The notes under the pieces: model-generated
Told to the model about the DNA's origin: nothing
The model's database searches: none
Seen by the model: the letters and a program-made list of their open reading frames with translations, nothing else
Assembly (NCBI RefSeq): GCF_002901845.1
Contig: NZ_PPQE01000030.1
Location: forward strand, 62,001-126,000
DNA length: 64,000 bases
Direction: 5' to 3'
From: Staphylococcus hominis subsp. hominis
GTDB lineage: Bacteria > Bacillota > Bacilli > Staphylococcales > Staphylococcaceae
Translations under genes and position numbers: made by a program
Shown here: positions 18,994 to 27,371 of the stretch, in pieces
Position numbering within the stretch: position 1 is the stretch's first letter
How the letters are laid out: each line of letters starts with the position of its first letter

Positions 18994-19734
18994 TTATAAT
19001 ATTAATTCCTTTTTTATCATTTTACTACAATGTCTCAAGATATAATGAATCTCTTCCTTTTTTGACATATTTAACTTTATACACACTCTACGTTCATCTA
19101 TAACATCTCTTTCTTTCAAAATATAACCACTTTGTTGTAATCGTTTAATTACTAAATTTATATTTATAGACTGACAACGCGAAAAATAGTTTATCGATTT
19201 CAACGAGATGTCATTTTGATTCGACCAAATAATGCCTAAAACAAGCAAATCATTTAAACTTAACTGATAGTGCTTAATACTTTTTTCAATCTTATTTAAA
19301 ACTTTATAAATAGTAATTAAATATGTTAACTTACAATAATTCATATTCTTGATTGATGTTTTAAGATAGTTATTTTCAAGTAATTCTCCAATTTCTAATA
19401 ATAAATGATTCATTTTTCTTTCATACACTTCTACAGGTAAGATTCTTAATCTTCGTTGATCATTTGCATCATAAGATTTAAAAATCCAATTTTCGTGGTA
19501 TAAATGACTAACAAGATGGAATAAAGTTCGTTTAGATAAATACGTTTTTTTCATTAATGTTTCAATATCCATACCTTGATGGTTCGTTTTATGATAATCA
19601 ATAATAGCATATAGTACATTTAGGTGTTCAATATTTAGGTTTTTAGAATATTTTAAAAGTTCATCGACTGCTTTGTAAAATAAAAGATAAAATAATAGTA
19701 CATCCATATCATTTTTCGTCATGATAGTTGCCAC
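18994..19734 (-). CDS. sarY: Two-domain SarA-family regulator, SarY-like
   Basis: 246 residues made of two winged-helix halves, as in SarS, SarU and SarY. The first domain (about 1-120) has YLSKRTLFHLVSHLY and SYDANDQRRLRIL; the second (about 125-246) has SINYFSRCQSININLVIKRLQ and DVIDERRVCIKLNM, both with the DxRR wing. Called SarY from its place between sarR and ssaA; a SarU/SarS assignment is not excluded by sequence alone. Confidence 0.7.
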   Translation of the reverse strand: MATIMTKNDMDVLLFYLLFYKAVDELLKYSKNLNIEHLNVLYAIIDYHKTNHQGMDIETLMKKTYLSKRTLFHLVSHLYHENWIFKSYDANDQRRLRILPVEVYERKMNHLLLEIGELLENNYLKTSIKNMNYCKLTYLITIYKVLNKIEKSIKHYQLSLNDLLVLGIIWSNQNDISLKSINYFSRCQSININLVIKRLQQSGYILKERDVIDERRVCIKLNMSKKEEIHYILRHCSKMIKKELIL

Positions 19735-19899
19735 CTCGCAATTTATACAACAATTCTAGAAGACAGACTTTAGTATTGCGATACAATTTTAAAGTGTTAC
19801 CAGTTTATCTTTATATCATACATATACTTACTTCATATTAAGTATGAGTAAAGGTCTAAATACTTTATCTTTTTACTTATTAATGGACTTAATCCTATT

Positions 19900-20754
19900 T
19901 TAGGTATGATAGTTACTTTTGGCCTCAGCTATAAGTAACTGTGCTTCATAATCTAAAGATATTTCAACCGTTTCGGTAGCCTTATATATTGGAGCAAATT
20001 GTTTTTTTCGTGCTTGACCTGGAGTCATCCCATATTTCTTACTAAATAATGCAATAAATCTCGGAAAATGATTAAATCCATGTTTATAAGCAATATCTTG
20101 AATAAATTCACTACTATCTAAAATATCAAGTAAACATAATTTCAAACGAATATCATTAATATATTGAGCAATATTATGATAAGGTGTATGAAATTTAATC
20201 ACTTGACTTAACTCTTTGTTAGACATATCAAGTGAATTCGCTAATGCTTGTTTATTAATCTTTTCATGATGATGTTCGATAATATATTCATGAACTTCAT
20301 CTACAAGTGGATTGTTTAGTTTATAGTTTTGACGATGTTTTCTTTGAATATAACCTAATTCTACACATAAATGTTTAACTAATTTATCCCTTATGTGTGG
20401 AAGTCGAGGTTTTCGACTTTCAAATTCAAGAAGATTAATAATAAATGATTCTAATTGTTTTCGTTCAATAGAAGAAAATTTATATCCTTTTTGTCTGATA
20501 TAATCGTCTGCAAATCTTAAATAATCTGTGAATGAAATTTCAATTATTGCAATAACAGAGTTCGTTTCGCCTTCTATCGAATATAAATCATTTAACATAA
20601 TAAATACGAGATCTCTTTTTTTCATATTATATGTATCTAAGTCTAAATTTATTTTTCCAGAACCCTTTAACCAATATATAAGTTTGATATTGGATTCTTT
20701 TTGTTTTAATATTCTCGTATTTTTTAAAAGCTTTACCGAAAAATTATCTATCAT
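19900..20754 (-). CDS. AraC-family transcriptional regulator
   Basis: 284 residues. The N-terminal part (about 1-140) looks like a cupin-type ligand domain: KLIYWLKGSGKINLDLDTY and MKKRDLVFIMLNDLYSIEG. The C-terminal double helix-turn-helix spans about 150-252 and ends with IAYKHGFNHFPRFIALFSKKYGMTPGQARKK, the AraC signature. GAGAGGAAAG is the ribosome site. It sits between sarY and ssaA, adding a third regulator to this block; target unknown. Confidence 0.85.
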   Translation of the reverse strand: MIDNFSVKLLKNTRILKQKESNIKLIYWLKGSGKINLDLDTYNMKKRDLVFIMLNDLYSIEGETNSVIAIIEISFTDYLRFADDYIRQKGYKFSSIERKQLESFIINLLEFESRKPRLPHIRDKLVKHLCVELGYIQRKHRQNYKLNNPLVDEVHEYIIEHHHEKINKQALANSLDMSNKELSQVIKFHTPYHNIAQYINDIRLKLCLLDILDSSEFIQDIAYKHGFNHFPRFIALFSKKYGMTPGQARKKQFAPIYKATETVEISLDYEAQLLIAEAKSNYHT

Positions 20755-21226
20755 ACGTCTTTCCTCTCGTTTGTAATATAAAGACTAGATATAAGCGATG
20801 ACATTTCTCCCCTTTATTCACCACTTAATTCTATTGAATTATCGCCTCGATACTTATGTATGCGTATCGGAGATCTATCTTCATATACAATTTTATGTTT
20901 TATTTCGGTATTAGCAGTAGCAATATTTTGACTTATTTTATCACTTTATTATCTTATAGTATGATTTTATTGTTTTTCAATATAAACTTACTTTATTTAT
21001 ATATAAGGATGACATATAAAATAATTTTTTAGTATTTATTTAATCAAGTAATAATTCAATAGGCTAAATTATTTTGTTATAAATTATTTTTCTATTATTT
21101 TACAAAAAGATTACAAGAAAATGAATGTCTTTTTCATATTCTTCTATAAACACTGTCATAATAGCGTTTTTTATATTAAACAATATTACTAAGAATTAAA
21201 TTTACAAGCTTTTATATTATCGAAAA
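20755..21226. other. AT-rich intergenic region upstream of ssaA
   Basis: No credible open frame. It holds a small hairpin at about 20846-20872 (CGATAC / GTATCG around a TTATGTATGC loop) and long A/T tracts. The AraC-gene promoter and distal ssaA control sequence must lie here, but I see no convincing boxes. Confidence 0.5.
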
Positions 21227-21243
21227 ATTACAAATCGTTAACA
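21227..21243 (-). promoter_or_regulatory. WalR binding site upstream of ssaA
   Basis: On the minus strand, TGTTAA-CGATT-TGTAAT matches the WalR consensus TGTWAH-N5-TGTWAH exactly, 130 nt before the ssaA ATG. S. aureus ssaA is a known WalKR target. Confidence 0.8.
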
Positions 21244-21372
21244 TTCCCCACAAATTGTAATTTTTTTGATAAAGTATTTCTTGTCGTTAAGTAAAATGAT
21301 TTAAAGACTAAGTTAACAAATGACTATTAAATATAAAATAATATTAATTTAATTCTCAGGAGGAAATTTATA

Positions 21373-22149
21373 ATGAAAAAAATCGCTACAGCTACAATCG
21401 CTACTGCAGGAGTTGCCGCAATTGCTATCGCCGGACAAGGACATGAAGCTCATGCAGCTGAACAAGGATATAATCCAAATGATCCTACTTCATATAGCTA
21501 CTCTTACACTATCGATCAACAAGGTAACTACCATTACACTTGGAAAGGTAACTGGAGCCCAGATCGTTTAAATCATTCTAACTATAATTACAATTATAAC
21601 TACAATACATATAATAATTATTCTAATACAAATTCAACTTATAGTTATAACAACTATAATACTAATAACTCAAATCAAGTTGCTAGTAATCCAACACAAT
21701 CTTACACAACAAGTAATCAACAAACTGGTGGTTTAGGTGCTGCTTCTACTTCTAATAATAATGTAAAAGTAACTACTGTAACTGCACCTTCATCAACAGG
21801 TGTTTCAATTTCTAACTCTGTTAGCTCAGGTAGAAACTACTACACTTCTGGCCAATGTACATATTATGTATATGACCGTGTAGGTGGTAAAATCGGTTCG
21901 ACTTGGGGTAACGCAAATAACTGGGCAAATGCTGCAGCATCTGCTGGTTACACAGTAAATAACCGTCCATCTGCAGGCGCAATTATGCAATCTACTGCTG
22001 GTGCTTACGGTCACGTAGCATATGTTGAAAATGTAAATAGTAATGGTTCAATCACAGTGTCTGAAATGAATTATGGTCATGGTGTAGGTGTAGTAACATC
22101 TCGTACACTTTCTTCAAGTGAAGCTGCTTCATATAATTTCATTCATTAA
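21373..22149 (+). CDS. ssaA: Staphylococcal secretory antigen SsaA, CHAP-domain amidase/endopeptidase
   Basis: 258 residues. Sec signal peptide, cleavage after AHA near residue 28. A Tyr/Asn/Ser-rich low-complexity linker covers about 65-115 and a Ser/Thr-rich stretch runs to about 150. The C-terminal CHAP domain (about 155-258) has catalytic Cys162 ([12 protein letters not shown]), His214 (AYGHVAYVE) and Glu231 (SEMNY). Exported cell-wall hydrolase that likely cleaves peptidoglycan cross-bridges or stems. AGGAGG precedes the start. Monocistronic with a strong terminator and a WalR box. Confidence 0.95.
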   Translation: MKKIATATIATAGVAAIAIAGQGHEAHAAEQGYNPNDPTSYSYSYTIDQQGNYHYTWKGNWSPDRLNHSNYNYNYNYNTYNNYSNTNSTYSYNNYNTNNSNQVASNPTQSYTTSNQQTGGLGAASTSNNNVKVTTVTAPSSTGVSISNSVSSGRNYYTSGQCTYYVYDRVGGKIGSTWGNANNWANAAASAGYTVNNRPSAGAIMQSTAGAYGHVAYVENVNSNGSITVSEMNYGHGVGVVTSRTLSSSEAASYNFIH

Positions 22150-22163
22150 TTAAATTGATAAAG

Positions 22164-22207
22164 AAAAAAGATTTAGAATTCAATATGAATTCTAAATCTT
22201 TTTTTTA
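22164..22207 (+). terminator. Terminator of ssaA
   Basis: AAAGATTTAGAATTC / GAATTCTAAATCTTT stem, loop AATAT, followed by eight T residues. Confidence 0.93.
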
Positions 22208-22219
22208 TGCATAATACAA

Positions 22220-22263
22220 AAAGCGTTCGAAACTTTACTTTAATTTAGTGTTTCGAACGCTTT
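22220..22263 (-). terminator. Terminator-like hairpin downstream of nhaC
   Basis: Perfect 14-bp stem AAAGCGTTCGAAAC / GTTTCGAACGCTTT with a 16-nt loop; T-run on the minus strand. It is about 200 nt past the nhaC stop. The DNA between (22264-22459) is AT-rich and shows no gene. Confidence 0.65.
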
Positions 22264-22459
22264 AAGTTATCATATTAATCAATTCATTATTATGGATTGA
22301 ATTCTCGCCACAAAAATTAAATCCTCTTTTAATTCATTTTTTAGGATATCTAAAATTAATGTATTTTTTAAATAACATCGCTACTATGTTTCTCATCAAT
22401 ACTTTAATCCTAATTTGTTATTTCCATATTATAGGGGAATTAAACATCAAATTAATCAT

Positions 22460-23845
22460 TTAATTTATTTTTTTACGTATTCCAATGCCAGTAAATCCAT
22501 AAATAATTGCTAATATAGCACATAAATAACATGGTACTGCCCAAATAAAGAATTGATCAACTGAAACTCCTAATTGTTGCGCATAGTAAATACCTGATGT
22601 TCCCCAAGGAATTAATGGTAGGACCATAGTACTGGAATCTTCTAATGTACGAGATAAATTACTTCTATCTAAATTCATATCTTCAAACATGTCTTTCATA
22701 AGTACCCCAACCATAATAATAACAATTGACGCCACACCAGCAGCAAATACCAACATTAGAGACGATAGAACAGTAATAAGGACGAGGGTACCAACAGATT
22801 TAACACCTTTTGCAACAGTTTGTAACATTACATCTAAACAACCAGATTTCTCTACAATACCTGCAAATGCATAACCACAAAAAATGGTCACAATGATTTG
22901 TGTCATACTCATCATTCCACCTTGTTCAATCAATGTTTTTGCATTTTCGGTGACATGAGAATGACCAGTCATAGATGATGTAAAGCCATCAAACGTTGCT
23001 TTAAAACCATCTACAAATTTAAATCCATTATTAAACTTACCTATCAAAATAGCACTCAACGCTGAAACAAGCATAGATGGAACAGTTGAAATTTTTAGTA
23101 TTAAACAAATGATAATCACAATTAAGGGAATCCATACGAAAAAATTAATATTATAAATACTAGCTAGTTCATTTAAAAGTTCTTTTATTTGCTTTGTATT
23201 TACATTACCTTGGGAGTTTAATCCAGCAAAAAACCATACGATAAGTCCAATGATTGATGCTGGAATGGTTGTCCACATCATTGCTCTAATATGAGAAAAA
23301 ATGTTTACTTTTGTTACGAGTGCAGCAAGATTGGTTGTATCTGATAAAGGTGACATTTTATCTCCAAATACTGCACCTGCAATAATTGCACCTGCTGCCA
23401 TTCCTTGATTTATACCAAGTTGACTTCCAATAGATATTAAGGCAATCCCAGCTGTAGATGCAGATCCCCAAGCTGTCCCGGTTGCTAAACTACATATAGC
23501 CGAAATGATAAATGCCGAAATTAGAAAATAACTAGGATTCAAAAACTTAAGTCCATAGTAGATTAATGCAGGTACAGTGCCTGCGTACATCCAGCTACCT
23601 ACAATGATACCTACAGCCAAAATAATGAAAATAGCAGGCATAGCTGTTGTCAATCGATGTGTAATTCCTTCTTCCAAGTCTTTCCATTTTAAACCGACAC
23701 GCATAGCAATAAAAGCAGCGTAGGTTGAAGCGATAAGTAACAATACTTGAATAGGGATATTGAATTTAACAAATCCAATTGTAACAACTATTACCATGAC
23801 AATAATTGTAGATATTGCTTCTAGAAATGTGGGTTTTCTTTTCAT
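22460..23845 (-). CDS. nhaC: NhaC-family Na+/H+ antiporter-like protein
   Basis: 461 residues, about 11-12 membrane helices. Conserved blocks: SLATGTAWGSASTAGIAL near 118-135, FGDKMSPLSDTTNLAA near 160-175 and SSTMVLPLIPWGTSG near 408-422, all typical of NhaC. AAAGGAG lies 8 nt before ATG. It follows the opine dehydrogenase-like gene by 65 nt on the same strand, so the pair may form an operon, possibly moving an amino or organic acid rather than only sodium. Confidence 0.85.
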   Translation of the reverse strand: MKRKPTFLEAISTIIVMVIVVTIGFVKFNIPIQVLLLIASTYAAFIAMRVGLKWKDLEEGITHRLTTAMPAIFIILAVGIIVGSWMYAGTVPALIYYGLKFLNPSYFLISAFIISAICSLATGTAWGSASTAGIALISIGSQLGINQGMAAGAIIAGAVFGDKMSPLSDTTNLAALVTKVNIFSHIRAMMWTTIPASIIGLIVWFFAGLNSQGNVNTKQIKELLNELASIYNINFFVWIPLIVIIICLILKISTVPSMLVSALSAILIGKFNNGFKFVDGFKATFDGFTSSMTGHSHVTENAKTLIEQGGMMSMTQIIVTIFCGYAFAGIVEKSGCLDVMLQTVAKGVKSVGTLVLITVLSSLMLVFAAGVASIVIIMVGVLMKDMFEDMNLDRSNLSRTLEDSSTMVLPLIPWGTSGIYYAQQLGVSVDQFFIWAVPCYLCAILAIIYGFTGIGIRKKIN

Positions 23846-23901
23846 ATATCTGCTCCTTTTTCTTTTTTCTTAAGACCTCTTTTCTATACCAAACATTATA
23901 C

Positions 23902-24972
23902 TTATTTTAATCCTAATTTATCTAAACCAAGTTCTTCTACTGTTAGTCCTTCATTAAAGAAATCACGTTCGAGAATAGTAGAGGCAATGGTAATTATCGC
24001 ATCAATATTCGGTGTATCTACACCAATTTCACGTCCTAAACTTGACCATAATACAAGTCCATATGCGATATCTTCAGTAAGATAACGATTTTCTACAGAG
24101 TTCGGTCCTGGAATTTGTGAAAATACAGGACTTGTATTAAATAAACGATTTAGCGGTTCATCCTCGTCTTTACGTTCTAAATAACCTCGTTGAATACGCG
24201 CTTCTTTAGCAGTTAATAATTCAAATCCTAATTTACGCCCTAAAGTTAGACGTTCTAATTCTACAGCATGTAAAAGTCGCACTGTATGTTTTGTGATACC
24301 TTCTTTATATAATGCAAATGTATCTGCATAATCTATACGGCCTACATTTAATAGTGTAGGAGCTGGATGAACTTCAGGATTTCCATTTTCTAGATTCGTT
24401 TTCCACAAACTTTCTTCTTTTACTAATTGTGGATACAATTGGCTCACTTTATCAAAACATTCATTTAACTCTCTCTTATTGTATGTTGAGAAAAAGACTT
24501 TTCTTACATTAAGAGATAAATCCACTCGAGCCTCTTCAAAATCTACACGTGTCCCGTAAGTAAGGGTATTAGCTTCTGCATATTTAGGTTGAATATTAAT
24601 ATGACGTTCTTCTAATACATTCATAAATCGAATTGATCCCATAGCTGCTGCGATATTAAAGAAAATAATTTGTTCCGCCGTTATATAATGGGACATCACT
24701 TTCGCATAATATTCAATGTAAGATGAAGGAATCACTACTTGTATCACTTCTGCATCTTTTAATACATATTCAATATCATCACTAATATTTGTAAAAGGTA
24801 CAAACGTTTCATGACCTTCATTATTAAAATCAAATCCACCTTTTTCTAACGCTCTATCAAATTTGTGAATTGATGAATTTCGACAATATAATTTGACTTC
24901 ATGTCCTTGATTGACCATATCTACTGCAGCTGTAACCGCACCATTTCCTGATCCTACTATTGCAATTTTCAT
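23902..24972 (-). CDS. Opine/octopine dehydrogenase-family NAD(P)-dependent oxidoreductase
   Basis: 356 residues from ATG at 24972 with GAGG 10 nt upstream. N-terminal Rossmann motif MKIAIVGSGNGAVTAAVDMVNQGHEV near 1-26, then EVIQVVIPSSYIEYYAKV. C-terminal octopine-dehydrogenase domain with HPAPTLLNVGRIDY near 213 and AYGLVLWSSLGREIGVDTPNIDAI near 307-330. Predicted to reductively condense an amino acid with a 2-oxo acid, or the reverse. Distinct from the staphylopine synthase locus, since no nicotianamine synthase-like gene is beside it. Confidence 0.83.
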   Translation of the reverse strand: MKIAIVGSGNGAVTAAVDMVNQGHEVKLYCRNSSIHKFDRALEKGGFDFNNEGHETFVPFTNISDDIEYVLKDAEVIQVVIPSSYIEYYAKVMSHYITAEQIIFFNIAAAMGSIRFMNVLEERHINIQPKYAEANTLTYGTRVDFEEARVDLSLNVRKVFFSTYNKRELNECFDKVSQLYPQLVKEESLWKTNLENGNPEVHPAPTLLNVGRIDYADTFALYKEGITKHTVRLLHAVELERLTLGRKLGFELLTAKEARIQRGYLERKDEDEPLNRLFNTSPVFSQIPGPNSVENRYLTEDIAYGLVLWSSLGREIGVDTPNIDAIITIASTILERDFFNEGLTVEELGLDKLGLK

Positions 24973-25344
24973 AGTTATCATTCCTCATTTCTCTATTTAG
25001 AATTTTTAATAGTCATCTAAAAAATTATTATCAATAAATAAAGATGCAGATATAAATACTGCATCTTCAAAATAGTATTATTTTATTCTATAGCCTAATT
25101 TAAATTTTTACAAACACTATTAGTAGTATGATATCAAATAAATCTCCATAAATGTAACCGCTTATCCTTTATGTATATATCTTTATATAAAATAAGTTTA
25201 TTACAAGGTGCTGTAATATAAATTCTATTAATATTTTCAAAAAATTAGAAAATGTATAGCAAACATGCAGTTTGCAAGAAATATTTCATTAAGAAATATT
25301 AAACAGATTTTTATTACATCGTTGTACAAGAATTTTGAATTTCA
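24973..25344. other. Intergenic region between opine dehydrogenase and the second CHAP gene
   Basis: No gene seen. It holds a hairpin at 25041-25067 (AAGATGCAG / CTGCATCTT) and a one-mismatch cre-like sequence at 25152-25166 (ATGTAACCGCTTATC). The rest is AT-rich and must hold the divergent promoters. Confidence 0.5.
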
Positions 25345-25361
25345 TTTACGGTAAAGTAACA
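25345..25361 (-). promoter_or_regulatory. Near-consensus WalR site upstream of the second CHAP gene
   Basis: Minus strand TGTTAC-TTTAC-CGTAAA has one mismatch to TGTWAH-N5-TGTWAH. It is 131 nt from the ATG, almost the same distance as in ssaA, and the downstream 24-nt block is also shared. Confidence 0.6.
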
Positions 25362-25491
25362 ATGCCCTACTACATGTTTTTATCTGATAAAGTATGACTT
25401 ATCGTTAACAGCGACAAGTTAATGTTAAAACATATTCAACATATCGCTAAAATTATCCTATTGTTGAATAGTATTTGGGAGGACTTTATTT

Positions 25492-26442
25492 ATGAAAAAA
25501 TTAATTACATTATCAACACTGACAGCAGGAATTGGAGTCTCTGCTTTTGGATTAAATATACATCATGCAGATGCAGCAGAATTAACTCAAAATCAAGCTA
25601 CTCAACAAGTGAATCAACAAAAACAACATAATAATAGTGAACAACAACAAAATTTAAATCACCAACAAAATCAGAATCAACTTCAAAAGCAAGGCTATAA
25701 TCATCAACAGACAAGTCAATCTAATATAGCACATCAAGCACGTCAAATTAATCATTCAAATCTAAATAATCAAAGATATCATTTTGGTCAATCAAACTAC
25801 AACGCACAAAATCAACCTACTCAACATTTGAATCAACAAAAGCAAAATCAAAATGTAATTCACTATAATGAAGCAAAATCTAAAAAAATCGTCACTAACA
25901 AGCAAGCACCTTCTCATTTCACTAATACTATTTACTCAAACAATCATACAAATCCTAATCTACATTTAGCCAGTCATACTACAGAAGATGTAGCTAGCGC
26001 CACATCTACAATGAATAAATTAAATAGTGTATCTCATACTACGTCATCTAGTAGTTCATCTACTTCAAATTCCTCAAGTGTAACGAGTACATCAACTAAG
26101 ACAACATCTTCAACTAAGAACAACTTGTACACCGCTGGTCAATGTACATGGTATGTATATGACAAAGTGAATGGTGCTATTGGTTCAACATGGGGTAATG
26201 CAAATAACTGGGCAAATGCTGCAAAAGCAGCTGGATACACAGTTAATCATCATGCCAAAGCTGGTTCAATTTTACAAACCACAGCAGGAAGTTTAGGACA
26301 TGTGGCTTATGTAGAAAGTGTAAATAGTGATGGATCAATTACAATTTCAGAAATGAATTATACAGGTGGCGCCTACGTGACGGATACACGTACAATTTCA
26401 GTAAGCGAAGTAAGTTCTTATAATTATATTCATTTATCATAA
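25492..26442 (+). CDS. SsaA-like CHAP-domain secreted protein with Gln/Asn/His-rich linker
   Basis: 316 residues. Signal peptide to about residue 28 (HHADA). Residues 31-125 are strikingly rich in Gln, Asn and His, and 183-206 are nearly all Ser/Thr. The CHAP domain covers about 211-316 with Cys218 ([12 protein letters not shown]), His270 (SLGHVAYVE) and Glu287 (SEMNY), and its core is close to SsaA. Predicted extracellular peptidoglycan amidase or endopeptidase. GGGAGG precedes the ATG. S. aureus has a shorter SsaA-like gene at this place, as I recall. Confidence 0.9.
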   Translation: MKKLITLSTLTAGIGVSAFGLNIHHADAAELTQNQATQQVNQQKQHNNSEQQQNLNHQQNQNQLQKQGYNHQQTSQSNIAHQARQINHSNLNNQRYHFGQSNYNAQNQPTQHLNQQKQNQNVIHYNEAKSKKIVTNKQAPSHFTNTIYSNNHTNPNLHLASHTTEDVASATSTMNKLNSVSHTTSSSSSSTSNSSSVTSTSTKTTSSTKNNLYTAGQCTWYVYDKVNGAIGSTWGNANNWANAAKAAGYTVNHHAKAGSILQTTAGSLGHVAYVESVNSDGSITISEMNYTGGAYVTDTRTISVSEVSSYNYIHLS

Positions 26443-26520
26443 ATATCTAAGATTGATATAACTTGAATATAAATATATTACCGTTTAATATCACCTTTAA
26501 GATTATATTTTCATTAATTT

Positions 26521-26562
26521 AAAAGTGAGAAAATGAATTCACAATGAATTCTTTCTCACTTT
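26521..26562 (+). terminator. Terminator of the SsaA-like gene
   Basis: AAAAGTGAGAAA...TGAATTC pairs with GAATTCTTTCTCACTTTT; T residues follow. Confidence 0.9.
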
Positions 26563-26646
26563 TCTATTTTCTAAAATTGCATAACTCATAATTGTCTGAG
26601 AAAATGTTTTTACTTATCAAAAATACTACAAGGAGTAATGGATGTA

Positions 26647-26976
26647 ATGCAATGGTTAAAGGTCATTTTATCTGGATTGATAGAAGTTGTTTGGGTTACG
26701 TGTTTAAATTACGCTCATAATACGTTTACTTGGCTTATCACTTTATTATTTATTGCTTTAAGTTTTTATTTAATGCTTTCTGCTACAAAACAACTTCCAG
26801 TAGGTACTGTTTATGCTGTTTTTGTTGGTATAGGCGCTGCAGGAACAGTCATTGTTGATATGTTATTTATTAATCACGTTATTTCACCTATGAAATTATT
26901 ATTTATTATTTTATTAATTATAGGTATTATCGGATTAAAGATTTCTACTGATGACCAATCTGAAGGAGGTCTATAA
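26647..26976 (+). CDS. SMR-family efflux subunit, YkkC-like
   Basis: 109 residues from ATG at 26647; an ATG at 26638 is possible but only 2 nt from the AGGAG site. Four hydrophobic helices with the SMR Glu in helix 1 (SGLIEVVWV) and QLPVGTVYAVFVGIGAAGTV in helix 3. It aligns end to end with B. subtilis YkkC as I remember it. With the next gene it should form a heteromeric proton-coupled exporter of guanidinium or other cations. The two genes are 1 nt apart. Confidence 0.85.
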   Translation: MQWLKVILSGLIEVVWVTCLNYAHNTFTWLITLLFIALSFYLMLSATKQLPVGTVYAVFVGIGAAGTVIVDMLFINHVISPMKLLFIILLIIGIIGLKISTDDQSEGGL

Positions 26977-26977
26977 A

Positions 26978-27292
26978 ATGGCGTGGTTATACCTTTTAGT
27001 TGCAGGATGCTTTGAGATTTTAGGTGTTGTTTTCTTAAATGAACTGAATCGTACACATAAAAAAATATATATTCTACTAGGTGCGCTTACATTTATATTT
27101 AGCTTTAGTACTTTAAAACTATCTATGCAGACGATTTCGATGGGAACTGCCTATGCAATATGGACAGGGATTGGGACTGCTGGAGGTACCATTGTAGGTA
27201 TGATTTTCTATAATGAATCAAAAAAATTTATTCGTATATTTTGTATTGCTTTAATCTTAATATCCGTAATTGCTTTAAAAATAATACAATAA
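26978..27292 (+). CDS. SMR-family efflux subunit, YkkD-like
   Basis: 104 residues from ATG at 26978, with AGGAGG inside the end of the previous gene. Four helices; LVAGCFEILGVVFLN holds the helix-1 Glu and MGTAYAIWTGIGTAGGTIVG is the YkkD helix-3 signature. Partner of the preceding YkkC-like subunit. No riboswitch of the ykkC type fits in the short upstream gap. Confidence 0.87.
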   Translation: MAWLYLLVAGCFEILGVVFLNELNRTHKKIYILLGALTFIFSFSTLKLSMQTISMGTAYAIWTGIGTAGGTIVGMIFYNESKKFIRIFCIALILISVIALKIIQ

Positions 27293-27371
27293 CTTTATTC
27301 ATATAAATTCTTTGTGTCCCTATCTTTCTTCCATTATACTTAATTTGAAAGATTACAAAGGAGTGAGATGG

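Noticed and set aside
19900-20754. Naming the AraC gene rsp
   Set aside because: Rsp is a far longer protein encoded elsewhere in S. aureus; this 284-residue protein only shares the AraC HTH.
23902-24972. Staphylopine synthase (cntM)
   Set aside because: Neighbours cntK and cntL and the cnt transporter are absent; NhaC is the only partner.
25422-25631. 69-codon frame ahead of and overlapping the second CHAP gene
   Set aside because: It runs out of frame through the signal peptide of a well-supported gene and has no ribosome site of its own.
25582-25866. Repeat array in the Gln/Asn-rich coding region
   Set aside because: CAA/AAT codon runs give low-complexity similarity, but there are no regular repeat units or spacers, so it is neither a CRISPR nor a tandem repeat.
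26563-26640. ykkC-type riboswitch before the SMR pair
   Set aside because: Too short and lacking the conserved ykkC motifs.
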